DNA of 64,000 nucleotides from Rikenellaceae bacterium (GTDB lineage Bacteria; Bacteroidota; Bacteroidia; Bacteroidales; Rikenellaceae). Of this stretch, positions 1 to 9,390 are shown piece by piece. Location: assembly GCA_015059905.1 (NCBI GenBank), contig SUZN01000002.1, forward strand, positions 417,152-481,151, given 5' to 3'. The notes under the pieces are model-generated. The model saw only the letters and a program-made list of their open reading frames with translations, ran no database searches and had not been told where the DNA came from. The stretch's first letter is position 1. Each line of letters opens with the position of its first letter. The position numbers and the translations under genes are program-made.

Positions 1-693
1 TGCGCCCTCGATAATACCAGGGATATCCGCCATCACAAATGATTTATGGTCGCGCACCTCGACAATACCCAGGTTTGGCTCAAGTGTAGTGAAGGCGTAG
101 TTGGCAATCTTTGGTTTCGCCGCCGAGACAACTGACAACAGTGTACTCTTACCCGCATTGGGGAAGCCCACCAGACCAACATCTGCCAAGACCTTCAGTT
201 CAAGGATGAAAGCACCCTCGTCGCCCTCCTCGCCTGGCTGTGCGTAGCGTGGAGCCTGATTTGTCGCGCTCTTGAAGTGCCAGTTACCCAATCCGCCACG
301 ACCGCCCTTGAGCAAAACAAGCTGCTCGCCGTGCTCGGTAACCTCACCCACTGATACCAACTCTGTCGTGCCATCCTCGTTCTCAACCAGACGGCGCGCA
401 ACAGTACCCAGCGGTACAGGAATGATGATATCGGCAGCATCCTTACCCGTAGAACGCGCTCCGTGACCACCCTCGCCATCCTCGGCAAACTGGTGACGCT
501 GATACTTCAGGTGAATGAGTGTCCAATATTGACGGTCGCCCTGCAAGATGATACTACCACCCTTGCCGCCATCGCCACCATCGGGACCTCCGAAAGCAAC
601 GAACTTCTCACGACGGAAGTGGCACGAGCCAGCACCTCCGTGACCCGAACGGGCAAATATCTTCACATAATCGACAAAATTAGAGCCTGCCAT
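1..693 (-). CDS. obg: GTPase Obg/CgtA, N-terminal part (cut by window edge)
   Basis: Obg is a ribosome-associated GTPase involved in 50S subunit assembly and stress control. Reading the minus strand from the ATG at 693 gives 231 codons open to the window edge. The start ([20 protein letters not shown]) and the glycine-rich Obg fold with GGxGG repeats fill roughly residues 1-160. The G domain then begins with the P-loop GFPNAGKST and continues to the G3 motif DIPGIIEG just before the edge. The rest of the G domain and the C-terminus lie outside the window. A 68-base gap separates it from the barrel protein start-side neighbour's 3' end. Recognition is firm, because both the Obg domain and the P-loop are visible. 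Confidence 0.95.
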   Translation of the reverse strand, partial: MAGSNFVDYVKIFARSGHGGAGSCHFRREKFVAFGGPDGGDGGKGGSIILQGDRQYWTLIHLKYQRHQFAEDGEGGHGARSTGKDAADIIIPVPLGTVARRLVENEDGTTELVSVGEVTEHGEQLVLLKGGRGGLGNWHFKSATNQAPRYAQPGEEGDEGAFILELKVLADVGLVGFPNAGKSTLLSVVSAAKPKIANYAFTTLEPNLGIVEVRDHKSFVMADIPGIIEGA

Positions 694-761
694 ATATCTT
701 TTATTTTCGTTTCACATTATTTCCGTTGCAAAGATAAGGGTTTTAGCGCAAAACGCCAAAT

Positions 762-3200
762 TTAGAACTTCCACGACACTACGCCATAGAATGTGCGTGG
801 ATAAGCGTATGTGATGACATCGTCCTGCGGCGCATATACCCTCTGTGAACCACTGCGGTAGTGACGAATTCTATTCTGCTCATAACCGCCATAGACAATA
901 TCATCCACTCCGAGCAAATTTCTTACCATCAGACTTACCGAGAGGCGGCTCTTTCCCAATCTCCACCAATGCGCCACCGAAACATCCACCGTAGTGGCAT
1001 CAGCCAGCCTTTGCTGCTTATGAAACTGCTCATATATCTCGGGAGAGGCTGCTCCCTGACGCGTAACACGCTCCGTGCGACGCACCACAGATGGCTCAAC
1101 CCAGCGCCCACCCGCATAATTCACCGCGCCCGACAATATCCACCTGCGCGGAGCAAACCAGGTAAGCTGGGCTGTGGAGCTAATATGGGGCGCTCCGCCA
1201 ACGTGACAGTCGCTCATATAGCTCACAGAGGAGTTGCAGACTATGGAGTTATCGGTATCGGAATAGTGACTTACCAACGGATTATCCACATAACGATACT
1301 CGCCCGCAGAGGCTGTAAGCTCGGCTTGCAGCTGCTGTGTAAGATATAGTCGCAAAGCCGCCTCCACGCCATAGCGCAGCACACCTATACCACTTATATC
1401 GACATCGCAATATGTAGCCGACAAATCATCGTAGGCGCGTATCACCTCACGTCCATCAGCACTGCGTGCAACAAATGCCGACACAACAAGCTCGGCGCGA
1501 GAAGAGTGGAAATTATAATTCAGCTCGGCTGCCACATCGCGCTGCAAAGCGGGGTTATCCACTACGCGGTTGTTGTATTGCGGATTAAGGAAGATATCTC
1601 TTGCCTCGGGACTCTGGCGCGAGAGCATAGCCGAGAAATTGAGCTGGTGACGCGTCGAAAAAGAATAACCAACCGTAGCCTTTGCCATATATGGCGAAAA
1701 GTTGCTGACGACAGAGCGACCGAGTGATTTATCGCCCGCATATAGCTCCTTTTCATAATATCCTTCGCGCTCGATATCGTTGCGACCAACCGACAACTCC
1801 GCCGCAACCTGCCAACGAGATGTGTGGTAGTCCAGACCCACATTCGCCATCACACCACGCTCACGCAAGGCGTAATCGTAACCGAAACGGTCGCCCACCG
1901 CCACCGCTCTATCGGGCTCAAGCAGATTGTTCTGGAGCGAATTGGAGTAGGTGTCGTCATCAATTAAGAAATAGTCGATATCCATAAGAGAAGTTGCGCC
2001 CAGCAAATCATCCATCAGCTTATAGTACCGAAGCGAATTATACCAAGCCCTCGCGCCATAGCGAAGCGTAAAACTATCGCCCAGATGGGTTGTCATCTGC
2101 GCCGACAGTTGCGTCTTGGCTATTCGCTCTACGCACTCTTCAAGGGCATAGATTGCACCATCTTTAGAGCGGCGATTTTGTGCAAAGAGGTCATCCCAAT
2201 TTATTTGCGTATAACGTTCATTGCCACGTCGCCACTCATCCTCCACTGTGGCTGCTATAGCCTCGTCAGCAAAGTAACTCGGCAAATTGCGATAATTATC
2301 GGGGCGCGGAGTCATTGCATCATACCACCCAAGCGAAGAGTAGCCCCTGCGCCCATAGTCGCCACCGAGCGTCACATTCAACAAAGTAGCCTCACCTATC
2401 GGAGCATCAAACGACAGCGCCACAAAAGGCACAGCATCACGCCTGCGGCGGGAGTTTCTCACCTTGCCCGCCTGACGACCCCACGTTGGGTTATATATAT
2501 TATCGCCCGTAAGAGTAAAGACCTCCGCAGTAGAGCCAGAGCGCAAGCCACGCTCGCCTACCGATGAGAGAGCCACAAAAGAGAGCGAAGCGCCATTATC
2601 AAAATCACGTTTCAGGCGCAAACCCAAATCTATAGAGTTGTTATACACGCCCTTCACATAGAGGTCATCGCCACCCTTTGCCGCCGCATAGAGCGACATA
2701 CTCCAGCCGCGTCGCATCAATGCGTGCAACGAGGCTCGCACACCCACAAGATAACTCTGACCAGAGAGCGACAACGCCACATTTCCACCCGAGATGGGTG
2801 TATAATCTGACAACGAAAAGCAATCCATTCCCGCAACAGATGCGACACCAGCCGTACCACCCGTCACACCCGCATAACCGCGTTCCGAAACGCCCAGGCG
2901 GCGCAACAGCGAGATATTCTGCCTGCGCATCTCCACACCTTCGAGCAGAGCTTTTCGCGCTGTGAAGTAAAACCCTCGCCGCCCACTCTCAACCGACATA
3001 AAGCGATATGCCGACAGTTCATCATATAAATCCGAACGATGATGCAGGAGACGATAAAAGAGCAGCGTATCAGTAGCGATTGAAAAATCCTGCGGCTCGT
3101 GCTGCTCCAGCTTATAGTGAAAATAATCCTCGGCTGCCTCTTGAGCCAAAGCAGAAACAGCCGAAAACAAAAATAGTATGATTAGCCCCAAACGGCGCAT
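762..3200 (-). CDS. TonB-dependent-receptor-like outer membrane beta-barrel protein
   Basis: This 812-residue protein has a signal peptide (LIILFLFSAVSALAQ) and then long alternating aromatic/polar stretches with many Tyr/Trp/Arg turns, ending in the outer-membrane-type C-terminal pattern VVSWKF with a terminal Phe. I read it as the barrel of a TonB-dependent receptor. The usual N-terminal carboxypeptidase-like domain, TonB box and classical plug are not obvious. The first 150 residues are short for a full plug, so the substrate and even active transport are uncertain. It would lie in the outer membrane. It is 6 bases downstream of pepD on the same strand and could be co-transcribed. Alternative: a non-transporting barrel of the same fold. 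Confidence 0.7.
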   Translation of the reverse strand: MRRLGLIILFLFSAVSALAQEAAEDYFHYKLEQHEPQDFSIATDTLLFYRLLHHRSDLYDELSAYRFMSVESGRRGFYFTARKALLEGVEMRRQNISLLRRLGVSERGYAGVTGGTAGVASVAGMDCFSLSDYTPISGGNVALSLSGQSYLVGVRASLHALMRRGWSMSLYAAAKGGDDLYVKGVYNNSIDLGLRLKRDFDNGASLSFVALSSVGERGLRSGSTAEVFTLTGDNIYNPTWGRQAGKVRNSRRRRDAVPFVALSFDAPIGEATLLNVTLGGDYGRRGYSSLGWYDAMTPRPDNYRNLPSYFADEAIAATVEDEWRRGNERYTQINWDDLFAQNRRSKDGAIYALEECVERIAKTQLSAQMTTHLGDSFTLRYGARAWYNSLRYYKLMDDLLGATSLMDIDYFLIDDDTYSNSLQNNLLEPDRAVAVGDRFGYDYALRERGVMANVGLDYHTSRWQVAAELSVGRNDIEREGYYEKELYAGDKSLGRSVVSNFSPYMAKATVGYSFSTRHQLNFSAMLSRQSPEARDIFLNPQYNNRVVDNPALQRDVAAELNYNFHSSRAELVVSAFVARSADGREVIRAYDDLSATYCDVDISGIGVLRYGVEAALRLYLTQQLQAELTASAGEYRYVDNPLVSHYSDTDNSIVCNSSVSYMSDCHVGGAPHISSTAQLTWFAPRRWILSGAVNYAGGRWVEPSVVRRTERVTRQGAASPEIYEQFHKQQRLADATTVDVSVAHWWRLGKSRLSVSLMVRNLLGVDDIVYGGYEQNRIRHYRSGSQRVYAPQDDVITYAYPRTFYGVVSWKF

Positions 3201-3206
3201 AATATG

Positions 3207-4652
3207 TTAGATTCTTGTCAAGAGATCCTTCAGATGTAGCCAGAACTTCTCCACCGTCGCAATGTTGATTCTCTCATCGGGCGAGTGAACACCTGTAACG
3301 GTAGGTCCAAACGACACCATCTCAAGATGAGGGTACTTCTCAAGGAAAAGACCACACTCTAGACCTGCGTGTACGGCTCGTACCTTTGGTGTCACGCCAA
3401 ACAACGCCTCGTAGCTCTCCACCGTGCGCTTCAGCAACTCGGAATCAGGGTTAGGCTCCCAGCCTGGATAACCGTCAGAGTGCTCAACCGCAGCGCCACT
3501 CACCGCAAAGCAATTATGCACCGAATCCTTAACTGCGTGTTTGTCGCTCTCCACCGACGAGCGTTGTGAGGTTGTAACGACAATCTGCTCTCCAACGAAC
3601 TTAACAGACGCAAGGTTTGTAGATGTCTCAACCAACCCCTCCACTGCCTGCGACATGGCAATCACTCCATTTGGCACACTAACCAATGCCGTAAGCAAAC
3701 GATTCTGCAAATCTTGCGTAAGCACACTTGTTATGCCCTCCACACTGCCGAATGTAATATTCATATCTGGCTCTGTTGTGGTAAACATCGCCTTCACATT
3801 GTTGGTATAACTTTGCACCAATGCCTCAAACGCTGCTGCATTTTCTTTAGGCACACCCACAACAGCATACGCCTCACGAGGAATGGCATTTCGCAAATTT
3901 CCTCCCTCGATGCGGCTCACGCGCGCGCCCAACTGCTCCTGCGCCGAGAGCATCAGACGAGCAATAAGTTTATTGGAGTTGGCACGACCTTTATTTATAT
4001 CATCGCCCGAATGACCGCCAACCAAATCCTTCACATTGACACGATAGAAACTATACTCGGCTGGCGCCGCCTCCTGCTCCAGCGCAAACGTGGCAACGGT
4101 ATCAACGCCACCTGCACAACCGATAAAAATCTCGCCCTCATCCTCCGAGTCGAGGTTTATCAGATACTTGCCCGTGAGCATACCCTCGCCAAGATTAAAC
4201 GCGCCCGTAAGACCTGTCTCCTCATCTACTGTGAACAACACCTCCAACGCTCCGTGTTGCGCCTCATCGTCAAGCAGCAAAGCCATCGATGCAGCCATAC
4301 CTATACCATCGTCAGCACCGAGTGTCGTACCCTCGGCACGTACCCAATCGCCATCGACAACCGCACGAATGGCATCACGCTCGAAATCGAACTCCACATC
4401 GCTGTTCTTCTCACACACCATATCCATATGCGACTGAAGAATAACCGTTGGGCGCGACTCATAACCTTCGGTAGCAGGCTTACGCATCACAACATTACCT
4501 ATCGCATCGCGCTGCCACTCGATACCGTGACGGCGGGCAAAATCAATCAGATACTCAATCACACGCTCCTCCTTCTTCGATGGGCGTGGCACGCGCGTAA
4601 GAGCCTCGAACTGCTCCCACACAGCCTGGGGTTGCAAATCTTTCAAAAGCAT
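3207..4652 (-). CDS. pepD: Aminoacyl-histidine dipeptidase / Xaa-His dipeptidase (M20)
   Basis: This is a cytosolic M20-family metallo-dipeptidase of the PepD (carnosinase-like) type, which cleaves Xaa-His and other dipeptides. The visible zinc-site motifs are SHMDMVCEKN (His and Asp about residues 75-77), LGADDGIGMA (bridging Asp about 115) and VDEETGLTGA (Glu-Glu about 144-145). A late His lies in the GVHSPDERI segment near the C-terminus. The length, 481 residues, is normal. I chose the ATG at 4652. A longer reading begins with TTG at 4661 and adds only three residues. It is followed closely by the barrel gene on the same strand. Confidence 0.93.
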   Translation of the reverse strand: MLLKDLQPQAVWEQFEALTRVPRPSKKEERVIEYLIDFARRHGIEWQRDAIGNVVMRKPATEGYESRPTVILQSHMDMVCEKNSDVEFDFERDAIRAVVDGDWVRAEGTTLGADDGIGMAASMALLLDDEAQHGALEVLFTVDEETGLTGAFNLGEGMLTGKYLINLDSEDEGEIFIGCAGGVDTVATFALEQEAAPAEYSFYRVNVKDLVGGHSGDDINKGRANSNKLIARLMLSAQEQLGARVSRIEGGNLRNAIPREAYAVVGVPKENAAAFEALVQSYTNNVKAMFTTTEPDMNITFGSVEGITSVLTQDLQNRLLTALVSVPNGVIAMSQAVEGLVETSTNLASVKFVGEQIVVTTSQRSSVESDKHAVKDSVHNCFAVSGAAVEHSDGYPGWEPNPDSELLKRTVESYEALFGVTPKVRAVHAGLECGLFLEKYPHLEMVSFGPTVTGVHSPDERINIATVEKFWLHLKDLLTRI

Positions 4653-4782
4653 AAAATTCAATTTTTAGCAAATTTACAAAATTCAACTCGGTTTAGCAAC
4701 AACACTGCCCATTTTTTACACATCTCCATTCAATAAATAGTCAATAATTTTATTGTTTTTCGATAATTTTTTAGCGTTTTTA

Positions 4783-4813
4783 TTTGCAGTTTTAATTTTT
4801 ATCATTACTTTTG
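4783..4813 (+). promoter_or_regulatory. Bacteroidetes-type promoter for the DUF2975/XRE pair
   Basis: TTTG at 4783-4786 and TACTTTTG at 4806-4813 match the -33 and -7 elements (TTTG, TAnnTTTG) with a 19-base spacer. The DUF2975 gene starts about 70 bases downstream. Confidence 0.7.
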
Positions 4814-4881
4814 CGGTGAGATAAGAGAAGACATTTACAGAATTACTCTCAATTATTAACCATATAAAGACCAAAACTATT

Positions 4882-5565
4882 ATGAAAATCTCGAAAACAA
4901 TTCAGCGAAGAACAATCATCTTCGCAGCGGCGGCAGCTCTGATTGCGCTGTTTCACATTGCACACTTCTCGGTGCAGCTGTTTTACTCGACAAACCCATA
5001 TGTGGGCGTGAAGAACCACCATTACATCGGCGAGCTTGACACTTGGTACAACGCTCTCAACCTTGTTGATGACTACGACAAGTTTGCCATAACGGTGGAG
5101 CACGATGCCGAGGGCAATCCTTTGGTGGAGGCTGTGCCTACAAAAATGATGTTCTTCTCGAAAAATCCCGCCTACACACAACCCGACCACTTCGGATGGA
5201 AGGCATCGAGGATTATGACATACTCTACACTCGCAATCTTTGTAGTCATTACGGTTCTCATGGCTTGGATACTTATCAGCGCAATCCGAGGTTTCCGCAC
5301 GGGAAATATCTTCCGCCACAACCACCCCGCATTGCTGCGCTGGCTCTCGCTCGCAACATTCCTATACTTCGCTCTTGTGAATAACCGTACCGTATTCACG
5401 CAGCTTGCGACAAAGGAGCTATATGGCGAACTCTCGCCTATCAAGGTCTTTGGCTCGGTAACTTTTGGCTCGGAGGTTTTGACAGCTCCACTTCTTTTGC
5501 TTATCTTTGCAGAGCTGATGGCAGTTGCCGCACGCATTAACGAAGATGAAGCAATGACAATTTAA
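4882..5565 (+). CDS. DUF2975 family integral membrane protein
   Basis: This 227-residue protein has four apparent membrane segments: about 12-35, a pair between about 110-135 and 150-170, and the last at about 190-215. A soluble stretch lies between segments one and two. The arrangement and the partner gene match the DUF2975 family, found in many bacteria next to a very small Cro/CI-type regulator. The biochemical role of the family is unknown; a membrane sensor or a regulator-sequestering protein is only a guess. A small XRE gene follows 11 bases after the stop and is probably translated from the same transcript, which starts at the promoter at 4783-4813. Confidence 0.75.
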   Translation: MKISKTIQRRTIIFAAAAALIALFHIAHFSVQLFYSTNPYVGVKNHHYIGELDTWYNALNLVDDYDKFAITVEHDAEGNPLVEAVPTKMMFFSKNPAYTQPDHFGWKASRIMTYSTLAIFVVITVLMAWILISAIRGFRTGNIFRHNHPALLRWLSLATFLYFALVNNRTVFTQLATKELYGELSPIKVFGSVTFGSEVLTAPLLLLIFAELMAVAARINEDEAMTI

Positions 5566-5576
5566 CCTTTGAGAAT

Positions 5577-5789
5577 ATGGCAATAGTAGTAAATTTGGAT
5601 GTGATGCTTGCTAAGCGCAAGATGTCGCTATCGGAGCTCTCCGAAAAAGTTGATATTTCTATTGTGAACCTCTCTATTCTCAAGACAGGTAAGGCAAAGG
5701 CTGTGCGTTTCTCGACATTGGAGTCCATATGCCGCGCCCTCGACTGCCAGCCAGCCGACCTGCTTGAGTTTGTTGAAGATAAAGAGTAG
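5577..5789 (+). CDS. Small XRE/Cro-type transcriptional regulator (YozG-like)
   Basis: The 70-residue protein is almost entirely one helix-turn-helix domain: LDVMLAKRKMSLSELSEKVD, then the recognition-helix segment around VNLSILKTGKAKAVRF, then LESICRALDCQPADLLEF, the classical HTH_26/Cro ending. It binds DNA, probably as a repressor of its own operon. It is the second gene of a two-gene unit with DUF2975, a frequent pairing in Firmicutes and Bacteroidetes. A strong terminator follows at 5811. Confidence 0.88.
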   Translation: MAIVVNLDVMLAKRKMSLSELSEKVDISIVNLSILKTGKAKAVRFSTLESICRALDCQPADLLEFVEDKE

Positions 5790-5810
5790 GAATTCTTTTA
5801 ATATAGGTAT

Positions 5811-5843
5811 GCCCCGCCACAAATGTTGGCGGGGCTTTATTTT
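5811..5843 (+). terminator. Rho-independent terminator after the XRE gene
   Basis: The stem GCCCCGCCA / TGGCGGGGC with a short AT loop is followed by TTTATTTT. It closes the DUF2975-XRE unit. Confidence 0.85.
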
Positions 5844-5884
5844 GCTGTTGAACTTCTATTTTTCTTAAAAATTTTTGCTAAAAA

Positions 5885-5916
5885 TTTGGTTTATATTATA
5901 AACTACTTTATATTTG
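5885..5916 (+). promoter_or_regulatory. Promoter of the paralogous membrane protein operon
   Basis: TTTG at 5885-5888 and TATATTTG at 5909-5916 fit the Bacteroidetes -33/-7 consensus with a 20-base spacer. The next start codon is at 5984. Confidence 0.7.
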
Positions 5917-5983
5917 CATTACAAAACAAGGATGAAACCGTCCACTCAACACTAATTACAAACTATTAAAATTATCTATCGCT

Positions 5984-6604
5984 ATGGAGAACAACAACTT
6001 GACCGAGGCACAGAGTCTAGAACTCATCACCTCAATGATTAACGACACACGCAACCGTCTAGCGCGTAATTCGGGAACACCCTTTCTGATTTGGGGTTAC
6101 ACAACGGTGGCAATCGCTCTACTGAACTGCGTCACGACCTACCTGCAGTTGAGCCATTATTGGAATTTCTCGTGGTTCGCCATTCCTTTTATTGGCTGGA
6201 TTGGGATGATGCTCTTCTACAAAAAGGACAAGGGTGCGCGAAACATTATCGACCGTGTAATATCCATCATATGGTGCGTATTGAGCGTAGCCTACTTGTG
6301 GATTTTCATTGGCTCTACGGTTTATCGTGCTCCAATACTCTACTACACCATTCTTTTAATGGGTGTCGGAACTCTTATTACGGGTTTGGTGCTACGTCAC
6401 AGAACAACACAATGTTGTGGCATAGGTGCTATGATTTGCTCACTCGCTTACCCCTTCAGCATCTATCTGATACATAAAAGCGATATTGCAACAATAACTA
6501 TGCTCCAAAGCTGGGCATGGATTGAAATTGCCTACTTTGCGGCTATATTCTTTGTGATGATGGTCGTACCTGGTCATATCCTTAACTACAAATATAGAAA
6601 ATAA
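5984..6604 (+). CDS. Hypothetical multi-pass membrane protein (first of two paralogues)
   Basis: The 206-residue protein begins with a soluble helical segment (LTEAQSLELITSMINDTRNRLARNSG). It then shows five or six membrane helices paired along the chain (about 32-52, 62-77, 90-110, 115-133, 140-158, 170-195) and ends HILNYKYRK. The next gene has the same layout and the same LARNSG/TARNSG and GHILN(Y/H)KY signatures, so the two are paralogues. The family is common in Bacteroidales directly upstream of a winged-helix regulator; I know no function for it. It is the first gene of a three-gene unit driven by the promoter at 5885. Confidence 0.75.
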   Translation: MENNNLTEAQSLELITSMINDTRNRLARNSGTPFLIWGYTTVAIALLNCVTTYLQLSHYWNFSWFAIPFIGWIGMMLFYKKDKGARNIIDRVISIIWCVLSVAYLWIFIGSTVYRAPILYYTILLMGVGTLITGLVLRHRTTQCCGIGAMICSLAYPFSIYLIHKSDIATITMLQSWAWIEIAYFAAIFFVMMVVPGHILNYKYRK

Positions 6605-6615
6605 AACTATTAAGT

Positions 6616-7275
6616 ATGGAGAATAAAAAAATGACTGCCGAGCAACAACTCAACATTATTTCAACAGCAATAAATAGTTCACACGCATACACAGCTAGAA
6701 ATTCGGGGAGACAGCTCCTTACTTGGGGTTACACGATGATTGTAATGCTTGCGATTGAAATCATATTGCAAATATTATTGGATGGAAATTGGCAGTATTT
6801 TAATCTTACCTCTATTCCTCTATTTCTTACGCCCATATTTGCATTTATTGCAACAAAAGTTATCAGAAAAGATAACATTGCTACTGCCAACAATTCTAAA
6901 AGCATAAAAACATTATGGAGTGTAATCGGCATCGTAGCATTTATTGTAATGCTAATTACCGCACACTACTTTACATTTGCGCTATTGCTTACTATGGGAG
7001 TTTTATCAACGGGGTTAATAATGAAAGAGCGAAGCACCACAATTTGTGGAATAGTAGGATTAGTAGCATCATCAATGATACCCATATATAACTTCGTTAT
7101 CAAGCCTCGATTTGCTCAAATGAGTGGTTGGGATGTTAAGAGGGAGTTCGGACCATTTACCATCACTCCCGCCACATTGAACATAATCAATCAAGAGATT
7201 ATGTTGATTATCATCGTGATGATACTATTTATCGTCGCAGGACATATCCTCAACCACAAATATAACCGCAAATAG
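6616..7275 (+). CDS. Hypothetical multi-pass membrane protein (second paralogue)
   Basis: This 219-residue protein is a paralogue of the preceding gene: soluble start with EQQLNIISTAINSSHAYTARNSG, the TWGYTM motif before the first membrane helix, several hydrophobic helices and the end GHILNHKYNRK. It starts 11 bases after its partner, and the winged-helix gene follows 8 bases later, so the three are an operon. The base composition is more AT-rich than the first copy. It has no catalytic motif; the role is unknown, possibly a membrane heteromer with its paralogue. Confidence 0.72.
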   Translation: MENKKMTAEQQLNIISTAINSSHAYTARNSGRQLLTWGYTMIVMLAIEIILQILLDGNWQYFNLTSIPLFLTPIFAFIATKVIRKDNIATANNSKSIKTLWSVIGIVAFIVMLITAHYFTFALLLTMGVLSTGLIMKERSTTICGIVGLVASSMIPIYNFVIKPRFAQMSGWDVKREFGPFTITPATLNIINQEIMLIIIVMILFIVAGHILNHKYNRK

Positions 7276-7283
7276 TAACGGCT

Positions 7284-7574
7284 ATGTTCAAAGAGTTAAA
7301 TCCCATACTCCACTCTGAATTGCGATTGGCTGTGATGTCGGTACTATTAAGTGTCGAGAGTGCTGATTTTGTCTTCTTGCGCGAGCAGACAGGAGCAACA
7401 GCAGGCAACTTGAGCGTACAGATAGACAAACTGCAAAAAGCGGGATATATTACAATCGAAAAAGGCTTCAAGGGCAAGATGCCCCGCACCACCTGTTCGA
7501 TAACAGAAGAGGGAGTTGCCGCATTTGAAGAGTATGTAGCGGCTCTACGCAGCTACATAGGCAAAGGAATATAG
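7284..7574 (+). CDS. Winged-helix transcriptional regulator (MarR/ArsR-like, HTH_34 type)
   Basis: The 96-residue protein is a single winged-helix domain. The N-terminal HSELRLAVMSVLLSVESADFVFLREQTGATAGNLSVQIDKLQKAGYI pattern is typical, with recognition helix about residues 37-52. The wing is IEKGFKGKMPRTTCSIT, and a helix ends the protein. This pattern belongs to the small single-domain regulators (PF13601-like) usually encoded with one or two membrane proteins of unknown function, exactly as here. It probably controls its own operon. There is no ligand-binding domain, so the signal may come from the membrane partners. Confidence 0.85.
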   Translation: MFKELNPILHSELRLAVMSVLLSVESADFVFLREQTGATAGNLSVQIDKLQKAGYITIEKGFKGKMPRTTCSITEEGVAAFEEYVAALRSYIGKGI

Positions 7575-7583
7575 AAAGGAAGA

Positions 7584-7618
7584 TTTTGAATTTTGAATTT
7601 TGAATTTTGAATTTTGAA
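7584..7618. repeat. Five tandem copies of a 7-base unit (TTTTGAA)
   Basis: Five perfect copies of TTTTGAA lie between the regulator stop and a bidirectional terminator. Such short repeats change length by slippage. No gene crosses it here. Confidence 0.95.
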
Positions 7619-7622
7619 TTAC

Positions 7623-7660
7623 AAAAAAATCCCAACCCGAACATCGGGCTGGGATTTTTC
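7623..7660. terminator. Bidirectional terminator between the regulator and tsf
   Basis: AAAAATCCCA and TGGGATTTTT arms with inner CCCG/CGGG pairing form a stem with A and T tracts on both sides. It can stop transcription from both convergent units. Confidence 0.85.
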
Positions 7661-7678
7661 TATATAGTCAGCTTAAAA

Positions 7679-8509
7679 TTATGCCTCCAAAGCGAAACGC
7701 TTGTATGCGATAACTGTTGCCTCCTTGTCTGCCTGCTGCAAGAACTCACGGATAGAGATCTTCTCACCTACCAATGCCTGGTTCAAGAGAGTGTTCTCCT
7801 CGAAGAACTTACGCATCTTACCCTCAGCGATCTTTGCGAGGATAGCCTCTGGCTTGTTAGCGTTCTTTGGATCCTGCTTCATCATCTCCAATGCGATAGC
7901 CTTCTCCTTCTCAACAACCTCTGCTGGGCAGTCGTTCTCGTCGATTGAGAGTGGAGCCATTGCAGTTGCCTGCATTGCGATTGTCTTGGCAACCTCCTCT
8001 GAAACCTCCTTATTGAAACCGAGGATAGTACCCAACTTCTTGTTGAAGTGAACGTATGCTGCGCAGTAAGGAGCCTCGATACGAGCATAGTAAGCCAACT
8101 CGCACTTCTCACCTGTCTGACCAGACTTCTCTGTTACCATATCCTCAACAGAGATACCCTCTGCGTTCTTGATTGCCTTCAAAGCCTCTGCGTCAGCTGC
8201 ATCGTTAGCAACTGCGATATCAAGGATAGCGTTAGCTGAAGCTGTAAACTCTGAGTTCTGTGCTACGAAGTCGGTCTCACAAGCGAGGCACAAGATATAA
8301 GCCTTCTGACCTACGATCTTTGTTACGACAACACCCTCAGAAGCGGTGCGGTCAGCACGCTTGCTAACTACGAGCTTACCCTTCTCGCGGATGATATCCT
8401 TTGCACGCTCGAAATCACCCTCTGCCTCAGCGAGAGCCTTCTTGCAGTCCATCATACCAGCACCCGTCATCTTACGGAGCTTCATTACATCTGCTGCTTT
8501 GATTTCCAT
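7679..8509 (-). CDS. tsf: Translation elongation factor Ts
   Basis: EF-Ts exchanges GDP for GTP on EF-Tu. The N-terminal UBA-like domain has the signature KLRKMTGAGMMDCKKALAEAEGD (about residues 10-33). The core shows the motif LACETDFVAQN (about 73-83), which contacts EF-Tu. The 276-residue length matches Bacteroidetes EF-Ts. The gene is last in rplM-rpsI-rpsB-tsf order; the 44-base gap to rpsB fits co-transcription. The terminator at 7623-7660 ends the unit. Confidence 0.97.
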   Translation of the reverse strand: MEIKAADVMKLRKMTGAGMMDCKKALAEAEGDFERAKDIIREKGKLVVSKRADRTASEGVVVTKIVGQKAYILCLACETDFVAQNSEFTASANAILDIAVANDAADAEALKAIKNAEGISVEDMVTEKSGQTGEKCELAYYARIEAPYCAAYVHFNKKLGTILGFNKEVSEEVAKTIAMQATAMAPLSIDENDCPAEVVEKEKAIALEMMKQDPKNANKPEAILAKIAEGKMRKFFEENTLLNQALVGEKISIREFLQQADKEATVIAYKRFALEA

Positions 8510-8553
8510 TTTCTTAAAATGTTAAATTGTTAATAATTTCTCTTGTGACAAAA

Positions 8554-9390
8554 TTACTCTGCCTTCTCAGTTGCAGCTACAACCTCTGCAACTGTTGCCT
8601 CCTGTGCATCTACAGCAGCCTTAACTGCCTTCTTGATGCGTGGCTTTGACTGCTTTGCTGGTGCTGCAGCCTCTGCCTCCTGGGCCTCCTTCTCCTTCTC
8701 GAGCTTACGCTCCTCTGTTCCCTCTGCAATAGCTGTGCAAACTACGTCAAGGATAGTAGCGATAGACTTTGAAGCATCGTCATTTGCTGGAATAACGTAA
8801 TCGATGTCTGTAGGATCACAACATGTATCTACCATAGCAAATACTGGGATGCTCAAACGCTTTGCCTCCTTAACTGCGTTAGCCTCCTTCTGCACGTCAA
8901 CAACGAACAACGCTGCTGGAAGGCGAGTAAGGTCAGAAATAGAACCGAGGTTCTTCTCCAACTTTGCACGCTGACGCTCGATCTGGAGCTTCTCACGCTT
9001 TGAGAAATTATCAAATGTGCCGTCGCCCAACATCTTGTCGATGGTGGCCATCTTCTTTACGGCTTTACGTATTGTGGGGAAGTTTGTAAGCATACCGCCA
9101 GCCCAACGCTCTGTAACGTATGGCATACCAACGGGTGCTACCTTTTCGGCAACAATCTCCTTTGCTTGTTTCTTTGTTGCTACGAACAACACGCGGCGAC
9201 CGCTCTTTGCGATCTGCTTAAGTGCAGCTGCAGCCTCATCGAGCTTTACAACAGTCTTGTGAAGGTCGATGATGTGGATGCCGTTCTTCTCCATAAAGAT
9301 GTATGGAGCCATTTTAGGGTTCCACTTGCGCTTCAAGTGACCAAAGTGAACGCCTGCATCCAATAATGTATTAAAATCTGTACGTGACAT
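8554..9390 (-). CDS. rpsB: 30S ribosomal protein S2
   Basis: S2 is a small-subunit protein. Family signatures are clear: GVHFGHLKRKWNPKMAPYIF near the start (about 13-32) and the FPVFAMVDT/DPTDIDYVIPANDDA segment (about 185-205). The protein has 278 residues, longer than the about 240 of E. coli. The extra length is an Ala/Glu/Lys-rich C-terminal tail after about residue 225, common in Bacteroidetes. The gene lies between rpsI and tsf on the same strand. The 185-base gap upstream is larger than elsewhere in the cluster and may carry a leader. Confidence 0.97.
   Translation of the reverse strand: MSRTDFNTLLDAGVHFGHLKRKWNPKMAPYIFMEKNGIHIIDLHKTVVKLDEAAAALKQIAKSGRRVLFVATKKQAKEIVAEKVAPVGMPYVTERWAGGMLTNFPTIRKAVKKMATIDKMLGDGTFDNFSKREKLQIERQRAKLEKNLGSISDLTRLPAALFVVDVQKEANAVKEAKRLSIPVFAMVDTCCDPTDIDYVIPANDDASKSIATILDVVCTAIAEGTEERKLEKEKEAQEAEAAAPAKQSKPRIKKAVKAAVDAQEATVAEVVAATEKAE

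Noticed and set aside
861..2567. Open frames on the plus strand across 861-2567
   Set aside because: They lie opposite the barrel protein gene, lack any domain or signal and follow its codon structure.
3714..4736. A 340-codon plus-strand frame opposite pepD
   Set aside because: It is an antisense shadow with unusual composition (His/Thr/Arg-rich). pepD has all catalytic motifs on the other strand.
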